This document shows, piece after piece, positions 50,816-59,498 of a stretch of 64,000 nt of DNA. Where the stretch lies: the NCBI RefSeq assembly GCF_011395035.1, contig NZ_CP024768.1:1175377-1239376 (forward strand), in the 5' to 3' direction. The stretch is from Pantoea cypripedii. GTDB taxonomy: Bacteria; Pseudomonadota; Gammaproteobacteria; Enterobacterales; Enterobacteriaceae. The first letter of the stretch is position 1; every line of letters starts with the position of its first letter. A program made the position numbers and the translations under genes. The notes beneath the pieces are model-generated. The model worked only from the letters and a program-made list of their open reading frames with translations. It made no database searches and had not been told where the DNA came from.

Positions 50816-51868
50816 ATGAATTACCAGAACGACGATTTACGTATTCGAGAAATCAAAGAGTTATTGCCTCCTGTTGCACTGCTGGAGAAATTTCCTGCAA
50901 CCGATAATGCGGCACAAACCGTTGCTAAAGCCCGTCAGGCTATTCACCGTATTCTGCATGGTGCAGACGATCGTCTGCTGGTGATCATCGGACCCTGCTC
51001 GATCCACGACACCACGGCGGCAAAAGAGTATGCAGAACGTTTACTGCAGCTGCGCGATGAGCTGAGCGGCGAGCTGGAAGTGGTGATGCGCGTCTACTTT
51101 GAAAAGCCGCGCACCACGGTGGGCTGGAAAGGGCTGATTAACGATCCTTACATGGACGGCAGCTTCCAGATTAATGATGGCCTGCGTCTGGCGCGTAAAC
51201 TGCTGGTGGATATTAATGACACCGGCTTGCCCGCTGCTGGCGAATTCCTCGATATGATCACGCCGCAATACGTGGCTGATCTGATGAGCTGGGGCGCGAT
51301 TGGTGCGCGTACCACCGAATCACAGGTACATCGTGAGCTGTCCTCCGGTCTGTCCTGCCCGGTTGGTTTCAAAAACGGCACCGATGGCACCATCAAAGTG
51401 GCGATTGACGCCATCAATGCTGCCAGCGCGCCGCATTGTTTCCTGTCGGTCACCAAATATGGTCATTCGGCGATTGTCGAAACCAGCGGTAACGAAGATT
51501 GCCATATCATTCTGCGTGGTGGTAAAGAGCCGAACTACAGCGCCCATCATGTGGCGGCGGTAAAAACCGGGCTGGAAAAAGCGGGCCTGACGCCGCAGGT
51601 GATGATCGACTTCAGCCACGCCAACAGCAGCAAACAATTCCAGCGCCAGATGGTGGTTGCGGAAGATGTTGCGCAGCAGATTGCGGGTGGCGAGCACGGC
51701 ATTACCGGTGTGATGCTGGAGAGTAACCTGGTGGAAGGTAATCAGAGTCTCGAAAGCGGTGAACCGCTGGTGTATGGCAAAAGTGTCACGGATGCCTGCA
51801 TCGGTTGGGAAGACACTGATAAAGTGCTGCGTCAGCTGGCGCAGGCGGTTAAACAACGCCGCGGTTGA
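50816..51868 (+). CDS. aroG: Phenylalanine-sensitive DAHP synthase AroG
   Basis: A 350-residue first enzyme of the shikimate pathway, joining PEP and erythrose 4-phosphate; same length as E. coli AroG. It starts MNYQNDDLRIREIKELLPP; active-site stretches GPCSIHD, RVYFEKPRTTVGWKGL, GFKNGTDG, ILRGGKEPNY and IDFSHANSSKQ are intact. The ATG at 50816 is set by homology. Confidence 0.97.
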   Translation: MNYQNDDLRIREIKELLPPVALLEKFPATDNAAQTVAKARQAIHRILHGADDRLLVIIGPCSIHDTTAAKEYAERLLQLRDELSGELEVVMRVYFEKPRTTVGWKGLINDPYMDGSFQINDGLRLARKLLVDINDTGLPAAGEFLDMITPQYVADLMSWGAIGARTTESQVHRELSSGLSCPVGFKNGTDGTIKVAIDAINAASAPHCFLSVTKYGHSAIVETSGNEDCHIILRGGKEPNYSAHHVAAVKTGLEKAGLTPQVMIDFSHANSSKQFQRQMVVAEDVAQQIAGGEHGITGVMLESNLVEGNQSLESGEPLVYGKSVTDACIGWEDTDKVLRQLAQAVKQRRG

Positions 51869-51912
51869 GTCTCTCTGCGAGGTGGATTCGTTCGCCTTGC
51901 GCCGCCTTTTTT

Positions 51913-51974
51913 GCGCGATAAATCGTGCCGCTACGACAGCGTGCAGTTATTTGTAGCGGCGCGATTTATCGCGC
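51913..51974. repeat. REP-like palindromic element, copy 2
   Basis: Arms 51913-51934 and 51953-51974 (22 bases each, one mismatch) with the same sequence as copy 1 and an 18-base loop. Between convergent aroG and gpmA. Confidence 0.85.
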
Positions 51975-51994
51975 AATTCAGGTGCACGGGAAAC

Positions 51995-52029
51995 AAAAAG
52001 GCCAGACTTGCGTCTGGCCTTATTTTTTT
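51995..52029. terminator. Bidirectional terminator of aroG and gpmA
   Basis: AAGGCCAGAC (51998-52007) pairs with GTCTGGCCTT (52012-52021), loop TTGC. A T-run follows on the plus strand and an A-run precedes it, serving the minus strand. Confidence 0.92.
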
Positions 52030-52780
52030 ATTTCGCTTTACCCTGGTTAGCGACGGCTGCGGCTTTCGCAGCGATCTCGTCAGCATCACCCAGATAGTAA
52101 CGTTTGATTGGTTTGAAGTTTTCGTCGAACTCATACACCAGCGGTACGCCAGTCGGGATGTTCAGTTCGAGGATTTCATCTTCGCTCAGGTTGTCGAGGT
52201 ATTTCACCAGCGCACGCAGGGAGTTACCGTGTGCTGCAATGATCACTTTCTCACCGCTCTTAATGCGCGGCAGAATGCTGTCGTTCCAGTAAGGAATAAC
52301 GCGCTCAATGGTCAGCGCCAGGCTCTCGGTGGTCGGCAGCTGCGCATCGGTCAGTGATGCATAACGCGGGTCGTGGCCCGGGAAACGCTCATCGCTGCGA
52401 TCCAGTTCCGGCGGAGTCACGGCAAAGCCACGACGCCACTGTTTTACTTGATCGTCACCATATTTAGCGGCGGTTTCTGCTTTGTCCAGACCCTGCAGCG
52501 CACCGTAGTGACGCTCGTTCAGACGCCAGCATTTTTCTACCGGCAACCAGGCCTGATCCAGCTCATCCAGTACATTCCACAGGGTGTGGATGGCACGTTT
52601 CAGCACGGAAGTGTAGGCAAAATCGAATACGAAACCTTCTTTCTTCAGCAGCTGACCGGCTGCTTTGGCTTCGGTGCGACCCTTATCGGACAGATCCACA
52701 TCGTACCATCCGGTGAAGCGGTTTTCCTGATTCCACTGGCTTTCGCCGTGGCGCACCAGAACCAGCTTAGTTACGGCCAT
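52028..52780 (-). CDS. gpmA: 2,3-bisphosphoglycerate-dependent phosphoglycerate mutase GpmA
   Basis: A 250-residue glycolytic enzyme, the E. coli length, that interconverts 3- and 2-phosphoglycerate. The phosphohistidine motif is LVRHGESQWNQENRFTGW; ERHYGALQGLDKAETA and AAHGNSLRALVKYL complete the site. Confidence 0.97.
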   Translation of the reverse strand: MAVTKLVLVRHGESQWNQENRFTGWYDVDLSDKGRTEAKAAGQLLKKEGFVFDFAYTSVLKRAIHTLWNVLDELDQAWLPVEKCWRLNERHYGALQGLDKAETAAKYGDDQVKQWRRGFAVTPPELDRSDERFPGHDPRYASLTDAQLPTTESLALTIERVIPYWNDSILPRIKSGEKVIIAAHGNSLRALVKYLDNLSEDEILELNIPTGVPLVYEFDENFKPIKRYYLGDADEIAAKAAAVANQGKAK

Positions 52781-52874
52781 AGCTTAACTCCTTAATGCTT
52801 GATGATTATAGAAACCGGCGGCGGCCACCTGATTGAGCGGCTCACTAATAGCGCCATACCATAGCGGAAAACAT

Positions 52875-52907
52875 CGCACTGCGTAAGCCTGTCCACGACG
52901 CAGTGCG
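52875..52907 (-). terminator. Terminator of galTKM
   Basis: CGCACTGCGT (52875-52884) pairs perfectly with ACGCAGTGCG (52898-52907). GATGTTTTCC follows on the minus strand; T5 follows on the plus strand too. Confidence 0.75.
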
Positions 52908-52925
52908 CGTTTTTCAGCCTGCTGA

Positions 52926-53960
52926 TCAGTGCGGGGTGAGGCGGTAACGCGTCACAGACTGCCAGCTGTCGCCAGGTTGCAGCCAGCAATCCGGCTGTGG
53001 CCACTCAGTATGGTTGGGCGAATCCGGTAAAAATTCACTTTCTAAGGCGATGCCCTGGAAAGCAGTATAGCTTCCCTGCTCACGGGCGCGTGTTCCGTCC
53101 AGATAGTTGCCGGAGTAGAACTGCAGCGCCGGGGCAGCGGTAAATACGCTCAGCTCCAGTTTGCCGTCAGCCGACCACAGTCGGGCCGCGGGCTGGCTGC
53201 TGTCACCTGCGGTATTCAGCAGAAACGCATGGTCATAACCTTTTACCGCTTTCTGATCGTCATCGGCGAGGAAGTCATCGGCCACGGTTTTCGGCTGGCG
53301 AAAATCGAAGCTGGTTCCCTCCACCGCTTTGAGCGGTGCATTGGGGATGCCTTCACTGTCGACCGGCAGATAACGGTCCGCCAGCAGTTGTAAGCGATGC
53401 TGGCGTGCATCACCATGATGCGCGTCAAGGTTGAAGTAAGCATGGTTGGTCAGGTTAACCGGGCAGGGCTTATCGGTGTGGGCCTCGTATTGGATCGACA
53501 GACAATTGTCGTCATCGAGGTGATAGCGCACATCCGCAATCAGATTGCCGGGGAAACCCTGATCGCCATCGGGCGAATTGAGGCGGTAATGCACCTCGGT
53601 TTCGCTCTGGCTGAGAATTTGCCAGCGGCGCTTATCAAATCCTTCCGGTCCGCCGTGCAGCTGATGTTTACCCTGATTGGCGACCAACGCCAGATGCAGC
53701 GGTTGCAGCGTGGCGTTGGCGATACGGTTGGCATAGCGGCCTACCGTCGCGCCGAGATAGGCGTCCTGATGCAGATAATCGGACGGCGTGGCGCAGCCGA
53801 GCAGCGCCTCACGCACGCTGCCATCCTGCATCGGCACTCGCGCTGAGAGCCAGGTCGCGCCCCAGTCCATAAAAGTCACTACCATGCCGTTGCGATTGCG
53901 TAATACGGTAATCCGCCACGGTTGTCCGTCCGGTGCATGTGATTGCACATCATTTACCAT
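52926..53960 (-). CDS. galM: Galactose mutarotase GalM
   Basis: A 344-residue aldose 1-epimerase (E. coli 346) that interconverts the anomers of galactose. Motifs are ATVGRYANRIANA, HQLHGGPEGFDKRRW, NLTNHAYFNLD with the catalytic His, and GIALESEFLPDSPNH with the catalytic Glu. It overlaps the end of galK by seven bases, the last gene of galTKM. Confidence 0.95.
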   Translation of the reverse strand: MVNDVQSHAPDGQPWRITVLRNRNGMVVTFMDWGATWLSARVPMQDGSVREALLGCATPSDYLHQDAYLGATVGRYANRIANATLQPLHLALVANQGKHQLHGGPEGFDKRRWQILSQSETEVHYRLNSPDGDQGFPGNLIADVRYHLDDDNCLSIQYEAHTDKPCPVNLTNHAYFNLDAHHGDARQHRLQLLADRYLPVDSEGIPNAPLKAVEGTSFDFRQPKTVADDFLADDDQKAVKGYDHAFLLNTAGDSSQPAARLWSADGKLELSVFTAAPALQFYSGNYLDGTRAREQGSYTAFQGIALESEFLPDSPNHTEWPQPDCWLQPGDSWQSVTRYRLTPH

Positions 53961-55102
53961 TGGCCCGCTCCTTCAGAAGCTTTGCACACGTAGAAGGTTT
54001 CTTTTATACCGGTTTTGGCTTCGTATTGTTTATCCACCGCTGTCCTGACCTGATCCACCAGATCGGTTGGCATCAGCGCCACGATACAGCCACCAAAACC
54101 GCCGCCGGTCATACGCGCACCACCGCGCGTCCCGATTTCAGCTTTGACGATCTCCACCAATTGATCAATCGGCGGCACGGTGATTTCGAAATCATCACGC
54201 ATTGATGCGTGCGAGGCCGCCATCAGCTCACCCATACGGGTCAGATCGCCCGCGCTCAGGGCATCGGCGGCTTCCAGCGTGCGCGCATTTTCCGTGATCA
54301 CATGACGCACGCGTTTGGCGACCAGTGGATCGAGTTGGCTCTCTGCGGCTGCGAACTCTTCCAGCGTGACGTCGCGCAGCGCCGGTTTGTTGAAGAAGCG
54401 TGCACCGGTTTCACACTGCTCGCGGCGGGTGTTGTATTCGCTGCCCACCAGCGTGCGACGGAAGTTGGAGTTGATAATCACCACCGCCACATCGGCAGGC
54501 ATGGAAACCGCGCGGGTGCCCAGGGTACGGCAATCCAGCAGCATGGCGTGATCCTGTTTACCGAGCGCGGAGATCAGCTGATCCATGATGCCGCAGTTAC
54601 AGCCAACGAATTGGTTTTCCGCTTCCTGACCGTTCACCGCAATGGCGGCGCCATCGAGCGGCAACTGCCACAGCTGCTGGAATACGGTGCCGACCGCCAC
54701 TTCCAGCGACGCAGATGAACTCAGGCCTGCACCCTGCGGTACGTTTCCGCTGATCACCATATCCACGCCGCCGAAGCTGGCATCGCGTTTTTGCAGATGT
54801 TTCACCACGCCACGCACATAGTTGGCCCACATCGGCTCGGTTACTGGCTCAATCGGCGCATCCAGCGAGAAGCTGTCTTGCTGGTTGTCATAATCCACCG
54901 CAACCACACGGACCTGGCGGTCATCACGTTTGGCGCAGGCAATCACGGTTTGATAATCGATAGCGCAGGGCAGCACGAAACCATCATTATAGTCGGTGTG
55001 TTCGCCAATCAGGTTTACGCGGCCTGGTGCCTGAATACTGTGGCTCGGCTGATAACCAAATGTCTCAACGAAGGTCTGTTGTGTAATGGATTTTAATGAC
55101 AT
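53954..55102 (-). CDS. galK: Galactokinase GalK
   Basis: A 382-residue GHMP kinase, the E. coli length, making galactose 1-phosphate. The galactose signature GRVNLIGEHTDYNDG, the ATP loop GNVPQGAGLSSSASLEV and GARMTGGGFGGCIVAL are intact. Its ATG begins directly after the galT stop. Confidence 0.97.
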   Translation of the reverse strand: MSLKSITQQTFVETFGYQPSHSIQAPGRVNLIGEHTDYNDGFVLPCAIDYQTVIACAKRDDRQVRVVAVDYDNQQDSFSLDAPIEPVTEPMWANYVRGVVKHLQKRDASFGGVDMVISGNVPQGAGLSSSASLEVAVGTVFQQLWQLPLDGAAIAVNGQEAENQFVGCNCGIMDQLISALGKQDHAMLLDCRTLGTRAVSMPADVAVVIINSNFRRTLVGSEYNTRREQCETGARFFNKPALRDVTLEEFAAAESQLDPLVAKRVRHVITENARTLEAADALSAGDLTRMGELMAASHASMRDDFEITVPPIDQLVEIVKAEIGTRGGARMTGGGFGGCIVALMPTDLVDQVRTAVDKQYEAKTGIKETFYVCKASEGAGQW

Positions 55103-56146
55103 TTATTGCGCCTCGCGGAAATGGACATCGCTGACAGAACGCAGGCGTTCTGCCGCCTGTTCTGCCGTTAAATCACGTTGGGTTTCGGCCAGCATTTCAT
55201 AGCCAACCATAAATTTGCGTACCGTTGCTGATCGCAGCAGCGGCGGGTAGAAGTGAGCATGCAGCTGCCAGTGTTCGTTGGCTTCACCATTAAAGGGGGC
55301 GCCGTGCCAGCCCATTGAGTAGGGGAAGGAGCACTGGAACAGGTTGTCGTAACGGCTGGTCAGCAGTTTGATCGCCAGCGCCAGATCTTTACGCTGGGCG
55401 TCAGAAAGATCGGTGAGGCGTTTTACGTGTGCTTTTGGCAGCAACAGCGTTTCGAACGGCCATGCTGCCCACCAGGGCACCACTGCCAGCCAGTGATCGG
55501 TTTCCACCACCGTGCGGCTGCCATCTTTCAGTTCACGTGCGGCGTAGTCCACCAGCATCGGCGTGCCTTTTTCGGCAAAGTAACGGCGCTGATGTTCATC
55601 TTCGCGCTGCGCTTCGTTAGGTAAAAAACTGTTGGCCCAGACCTGGCCGTGCGGATGGGGGTTGGAACAGCCCATCGCCGCACCTTTGTTCTCGAATACC
55701 TGCACCCACGGGTAGTGCTGACCGAGGTCGGCAGTTTGTTCCTGCCAGGTGCGCACGATATCTTCCAGCGCGCTGAGCGGCAGCTCCGGCAGGGTTTTGC
55801 TGTGATCCGGCGAGAAGCAGATCACCCGGCTGGTGCCGCGTGCGCTTTCGCAACGCATCAGGACGTCGTCGCTCTCGGGGGCGTCCGGCGTGTCGGTCAT
55901 CAGGGCGGCAAAGTCATTAGTAAAGACGTAGGTGCTTTTATAATCAGGGTTTTTATCACCGGTGATACGGGTGTTACCCGCGCAGAGGAAGCAATCGGGA
56001 TCGTGTGCCGGCAGTTTTTCCAGTGCCGGTGTTTCCTGCGCGCCCTGCCACGGGCGTTTGGCACGATGTGGCGAAACCAATACCCACTGATCGCTCAGCG
56101 GGTTGTAACGGCGATGCGGATGATCGACCGGGTTAAATTTTTCCAT
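55103..56146 (-). CDS. galT: Galactose-1-phosphate uridylyltransferase GalT
   Basis: A 347-residue HIT-family enzyme (E. coli 348). The active-site HPHGQVWANSF motif, a zinc site with CFLCAGN, and DHWLAVVPWWAAWPFETLL are present. In E. coli galE precedes galT; here galT is first in the operon and the epimerase is absent from the window. Confidence 0.97.
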   Translation of the reverse strand: MEKFNPVDHPHRRYNPLSDQWVLVSPHRAKRPWQGAQETPALEKLPAHDPDCFLCAGNTRITGDKNPDYKSTYVFTNDFAALMTDTPDAPESDDVLMRCESARGTSRVICFSPDHSKTLPELPLSALEDIVRTWQEQTADLGQHYPWVQVFENKGAAMGCSNPHPHGQVWANSFLPNEAQREDEHQRRYFAEKGTPMLVDYAARELKDGSRTVVETDHWLAVVPWWAAWPFETLLLPKAHVKRLTDLSDAQRKDLALAIKLLTSRYDNLFQCSFPYSMGWHGAPFNGEANEHWQLHAHFYPPLLRSATVRKFMVGYEMLAETQRDLTAEQAAERLRSVSDVHFREAQ

Positions 56147-56236
56147 GTGTGATCCTGGTAAAAAACAAACAGATAAAAATGACTTCGATCAAAGTAGCAC
56201 AAAGGCCAGAGTGAAAGCGTGATCCAGTCTGGATAA

Positions 56237-56252
56237 ATGGTATCGTTTACAC
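56237..56252 (-). promoter_or_regulatory. GalR/GalS-type operator upstream of galT
   Basis: On the minus strand GTGTAAACGATACCAT matches the E. coli external gal operator (GTGTAAACGATTCCAC) at 14 of 16 positions. Just downstream, TTTATCCAGACTGGATCAC could be a degenerate CRP site. Confidence 0.8.
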
Positions 56253-56302
56253 AAGGTGACGATTCTCATTTTGTGGGTTTATCCGCTACGTTTGCTGAAT
56301 AA

Positions 56303-56680
56303 GTGGGCGGTGAAATGGTAACGGTTACATTGAGGGTTCCGATTGCTTCGGGGTGGGTTGCTACCGGGCGGGTTTCGTTCGCTTGGGCACTGGTAGTTTC
56401 AGTTCGCCGGTGCGGCGACCGAGCAAAGGGGACCTGGCCGTCCCCTTTGCATTCCCCGGCCTTGCGCCGCCTTCCTCGCCGCTTCGCGGTCCCTTCGCTT
56501 ACTCACGCTTCCGACGGACCGGCGTCGATTCGCTCCTGCTCAACGCCGCCTTTCGCCGCATCCATGCGGCTCATCCTGGAATCGTTCCCGCGCTCAGCGA
56601 GTCCGGATGGCGCTCACCCCACCGCTGCACCAGCGATGATTTTATGGGGTTTTTCTGTTGTTGTTTGTTTTTATGCGATG
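56303..56680. other. GC-rich, hairpin-rich non-coding segment
   Basis: No credible gene. Several strong dyads occur: GCAAAGGGGA/TCCCCTTTGC (56423-56432 and 56441-56450), CCGC-TTC-GCGG (about 56478-56489) and GCCGCAT-CC-ATGCGGC (about 56555-56571). Open frames here read as Arg/Ser/Pro-rich, typical of GC-rich structured DNA. It may be a dispersed intergenic repeat of this lineage. Confidence 0.45.
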
Positions 56681-56688
56681 GGCTTCAG

Positions 56689-56753
56689 GCGGGCGGAACC
56701 TTCTCAGAGTTAAACCGCTGCTGGCGGACGGAACCTTCCTGGAGCCAAACCGC
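56689..56753. repeat. 30-base direct repeat downstream of modF
   Basis: 56689-56718 and 56724-56753 share GCGG-N-CGGAACCTTC at one end and AAACCGC at the other, differing mainly in an eight-base middle. Confidence 0.7.
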
Positions 56754-56758
56754 ACGGT

Positions 56759-58234
56759 TTACCTTAATGACTCCTGCTGATACCCATACCCACCATCATC
56801 CTGCGCCACAAAACTCAAACGATGCGTGATGCACTGCGGCGCATCCTCGGCATGGTGCGAAACAAACAGCAACTGGGTGCGCCCCTCACCAATCAACACA
56901 TCAACAAAGCGGCGTACCAGCTGGCGGTTGATCGGGTCCAGCCCCTGCAACGGTTCATCCAGGATCAACAACGCGGGATGTTTGACCAGCGCACGCGCAA
57001 TCAGCACCAGCCGCTGCTGGCCCCACGACAGGCTATGGAAGGGCGCATCGGCCAGCGCGTTATCCATCCCCAGCAAAGCCAGCCACTGGCGCGCGAGGGA
57101 TTTTTGTCGATCGGACACCGCCTGATACAGGCCAATTGAATCGAAGAAACCCGACAGAATCACGGTGCGCACATTCACGCTGACGCGATAATCAAGATGC
57201 AGGCTACTGCTGACATAACCAATATGTTGTTTGATGTCCCAGATGGTTTCTCCGCTGCCGCGCCGGATGCCGAACAGCGTTAAATCGTTGCTGTAACCCT
57301 GCGGATGGTCGCCGGTCACCAGGCTGAGCAGGGTGGATTTGCCTGCGCCGTTCGGTCCGACAATCTGCCAGTGCTCGCCAGGATTCACCTGCCAGCTCAG
57401 GCCGTTAATCACCGGTTTGTCGTTATAGGACACCACGCCGTTGCGCAGAATCACGCGTGGCGCATCATCTGCCAGCGGTGGCAACTGGTCAGGCGCATCG
57501 GCTTCCGGCAGCGCCATCCCCTCCAGCTTCTCGCTGTGCGCCAGCTGCGCCACCAGGGCTTCCGCCAGAATCGCGCGGCGCTCGCCAACGTGTGTCAGGG
57601 TACATTCCGCCAGCACGCCCACCTGCTGAACAAAATCAGGAATATCATCAAAGCGGTTCAGCACCAGCACGACGGTGTAACCCTGCTGATGCAGGTCACT
57701 CAGGGTTTGTGCCAGGCTGGCGCGGGATGCCACATCCAGGCCATCAAAGGGTTCATCGAGGATCAACAGGTCCGGCTGCGCCATCAGCGCCTGGCACAGC
57801 AGAGTTTTGCGGGTTTCGCCGGTGGAAAGATATTTGAAACGGCGGTCGAGCAGATAGCTGATGCCAAACTGCTGCGCCAGTGCCTGGCAGCGTGCTTCGT
57901 CCTTCACTTCATCCTGAATGATCTGCGCGGCGGTACGGCCGGTGTCATCTTCACCTTCGCTGAGCAAATCGGTGTTATTGCGCTCCCACTCTTCGGTCAC
58001 CAGCTTTTGTAACTGCTCCAGCGATAAACGCGTTGGACGCTGAAAGTTATGGCTGACGCTGCCTTTGCCCGCTGGCAGCTCGCCTGACAGCGCACGCGCC
58101 AGCGAAGACTTGCCGCTGCCGTTGGCACCGACAAAGGCCCAGCTTTCGCCGCTGTTGAGGGTTAAATCGTTGAGGGACAGCACTCGGGTGTCGCTAAGAC
58201 GAAACGTGCCTTGCGAAATTTGCAATGAAGCCAT
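56759..58234 (-). CDS. modF: Molybdate-locus ABC ATPase ModF
   Basis: A 491-residue protein with two tandem ABC ATPase domains and no membrane part (E. coli 490). The first has GANGSGKSSLARAL, LSTGETRKTLL and LLILDEPFDGLD; the second has GPNGAGKSTLLSL, LSWGQQRLVLIARAL and LLILDEPLQGLD. Its role in molybdenum use is unclear. It follows modE on the minus strand, as in E. coli. Confidence 0.96.
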   Translation of the reverse strand: MASLQISQGTFRLSDTRVLSLNDLTLNSGESWAFVGANGSGKSSLARALSGELPAGKGSVSHNFQRPTRLSLEQLQKLVTEEWERNNTDLLSEGEDDTGRTAAQIIQDEVKDEARCQALAQQFGISYLLDRRFKYLSTGETRKTLLCQALMAQPDLLILDEPFDGLDVASRASLAQTLSDLHQQGYTVVLVLNRFDDIPDFVQQVGVLAECTLTHVGERRAILAEALVAQLAHSEKLEGMALPEADAPDQLPPLADDAPRVILRNGVVSYNDKPVINGLSWQVNPGEHWQIVGPNGAGKSTLLSLVTGDHPQGYSNDLTLFGIRRGSGETIWDIKQHIGYVSSSLHLDYRVSVNVRTVILSGFFDSIGLYQAVSDRQKSLARQWLALLGMDNALADAPFHSLSWGQQRLVLIARALVKHPALLILDEPLQGLDPINRQLVRRFVDVLIGEGRTQLLFVSHHAEDAPQCITHRLSFVAQDDGGYGYQQESLR

Positions 58235-58310
58235 GATTTATTCCATTTTATGCATCGTGTCACTCAGTTGTAGCGACCGCTGCCAATGAAGTCAAATCAT
58301 GGCCAGGATT

Positions 58311-59093
58311 TCAGAGCAGTGTGGCGATGATGGCGTGTTCTGCATTAAAACTGGCGGTGACGTTATCGCCTGCCTGCAGATTCTGCTGCGTCACTTCGCT
58401 GTTGGGGACGGTGGCGCAAAGGATTTCTCCCCCCGGTAACGCCATCAGTACTTCGCTCACCTGATCGCCGGGTTCGATGGCGGTGATCTGCACAGCCAGC
58501 TGATTATCTCCGCCGCTGGCCGCGTGGCTGACGTGAATCCACGGGGCCTTGATCAGCACCAGCACTTCTTTGCCGTTTTCCAGCTGTAGACGCTCAGCGC
58601 TGCGCTGGGTGAGTGCCACTTGCAGACGGGTGACGCCATCGCTCAGCAGCACATCAAGATGCTGCTGAACCTGCTGATGATCGCGCGTCAGTACCGTACC
58701 AAACAGCTGGTTGCGTGCACTGGTCTGCAACGAGAAACGGGCAATCGCCGCCAGCAGGCTATCGAGGGGCAGGCTGTCATTCTTCAATACATCAAAGGCT
58801 TTTTGCTGAATCTGCTCCATCAGCTGAAACAGCTGAATCAGACGTTCGCCGTAACGCGTCAGCTGCGCACCGCCGCCGCCTTTGCCACCGGTAGCGCGTT
58901 CCACCAGCGTTTGATCCGCCAGCCCATTCATTTCGTTGATGGCATCCCAGGCGCTTTTGTAGCTGATACCCGCCAGTTTTGCCCCCTGGCTAATGGAGCC
59001 GGTTTCCTGGATGCGCTTCAGCAGCTCAATACGACGTGGATCGGCAAACAACTTTTGTTGCAGACGAATATGAAGAGAGAGTTCAGCTTGCAT
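58311..59093 (-). CDS. modE: Molybdate-responsive regulator ModE
   Basis: A 260-residue regulator (E. coli 262): N-terminal winged HTH (about 1-115; ELLKRIQETGSISQGAKLAGISYKSAWDAINEMN) and two Mop domains (about 125-190 and 195-260) that bind molybdate. With molybdate it represses modABC. It diverges from acrZ. Confidence 0.96.
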   Translation of the reverse strand: MQAELSLHIRLQQKLFADPRRIELLKRIQETGSISQGAKLAGISYKSAWDAINEMNGLADQTLVERATGGKGGGGAQLTRYGERLIQLFQLMEQIQQKAFDVLKNDSLPLDSLLAAIARFSLQTSARNQLFGTVLTRDHQQVQQHLDVLLSDGVTRLQVALTQRSAERLQLENGKEVLVLIKAPWIHVSHAASGGDNQLAVQITAIEPGDQVSEVLMALPGGEILCATVPNSEVTQQNLQAGDNVTASFNAEHAIIATLL

Positions 59094-59214
59094 GTCAGCT
59101 CCTTAGGTTAGTTTGTCGATTCTAATCAGCTGTTAAAGTAAAAGCACGAAAAGGGCATGGCACTTTATTCCCTGGACGTTACAATCACTTTTTTATTTTC
59201 TGCGTGAGGTTTCC

Positions 59215-59370
59215 ATGCTGGAACTGCTAAAAAGCCTGGCCGTCGCCGTGATTATGGTGCCGATTGTTATGGCAATCATGCTGGGCCTGATTTACGGCCT
59301 CGGCGAAGTGTTTAACGTCATCTCTAAATTTGGCCGTCGCGAAGATCGTTCCGCCAACAGCTCACATTGA
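59215..59370 (+). CDS. acrZ: Multidrug efflux accessory protein AcrZ
   Basis: A 51-residue one-helix protein (E. coli 49) that binds AcrB and alters its drug range. It starts MLELLKSLAVAVIMVPIVMA and continues GLIYGLGEVFNVIS, near-identical to E. coli; the polar tail RREDRSANSSH varies. GAGG lies upstream. It keeps its place between modE and modA. Confidence 0.95.
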   Translation: MLELLKSLAVAVIMVPIVMAIMLGLIYGLGEVFNVISKFGRREDRSANSSH

Positions 59371-59378
59371 TTTTCCAG

Positions 59379-59402
59379 CGCCCGCATCTTGCGGGCGTTT
59401 TG
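59379..59402 (+). terminator. acrZ terminator
   Basis: CGCCCGC (59379-59385) pairs with GCGGGCG (59391-59397), followed by TTTTGT. Confidence 0.8.
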
Positions 59403-59458
59403 TCCTTAACTTCCATCAAATCCTGCCGATATAAAGCTCATGACAGCATCAAACCTTG

Positions 59459-59482
59459 CGTTGTAGTATTCAGTATATAACG
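59459..59482. promoter_or_regulatory. ModE operator upstream of modA
   Basis: A 24-base imperfect palindrome with CGTTGTA at one end and TATATAACG at the other, close to the E. coli modA operator (CGTTATAT...ACATAACG). It lies 16 bases before the modA start codon, over the likely promoter. Confidence 0.75.
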
Positions 59483-59498
59483 TAACAAGGAGATAAAA

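Noticed and set aside
56303..56829. Open frames of 136 and 158 codons in the gap beside modF
   Set aside because: Arg/Ser/Pro-rich translations in hairpin-rich DNA, no good ribosome site, and the second runs into modF on the other strand.
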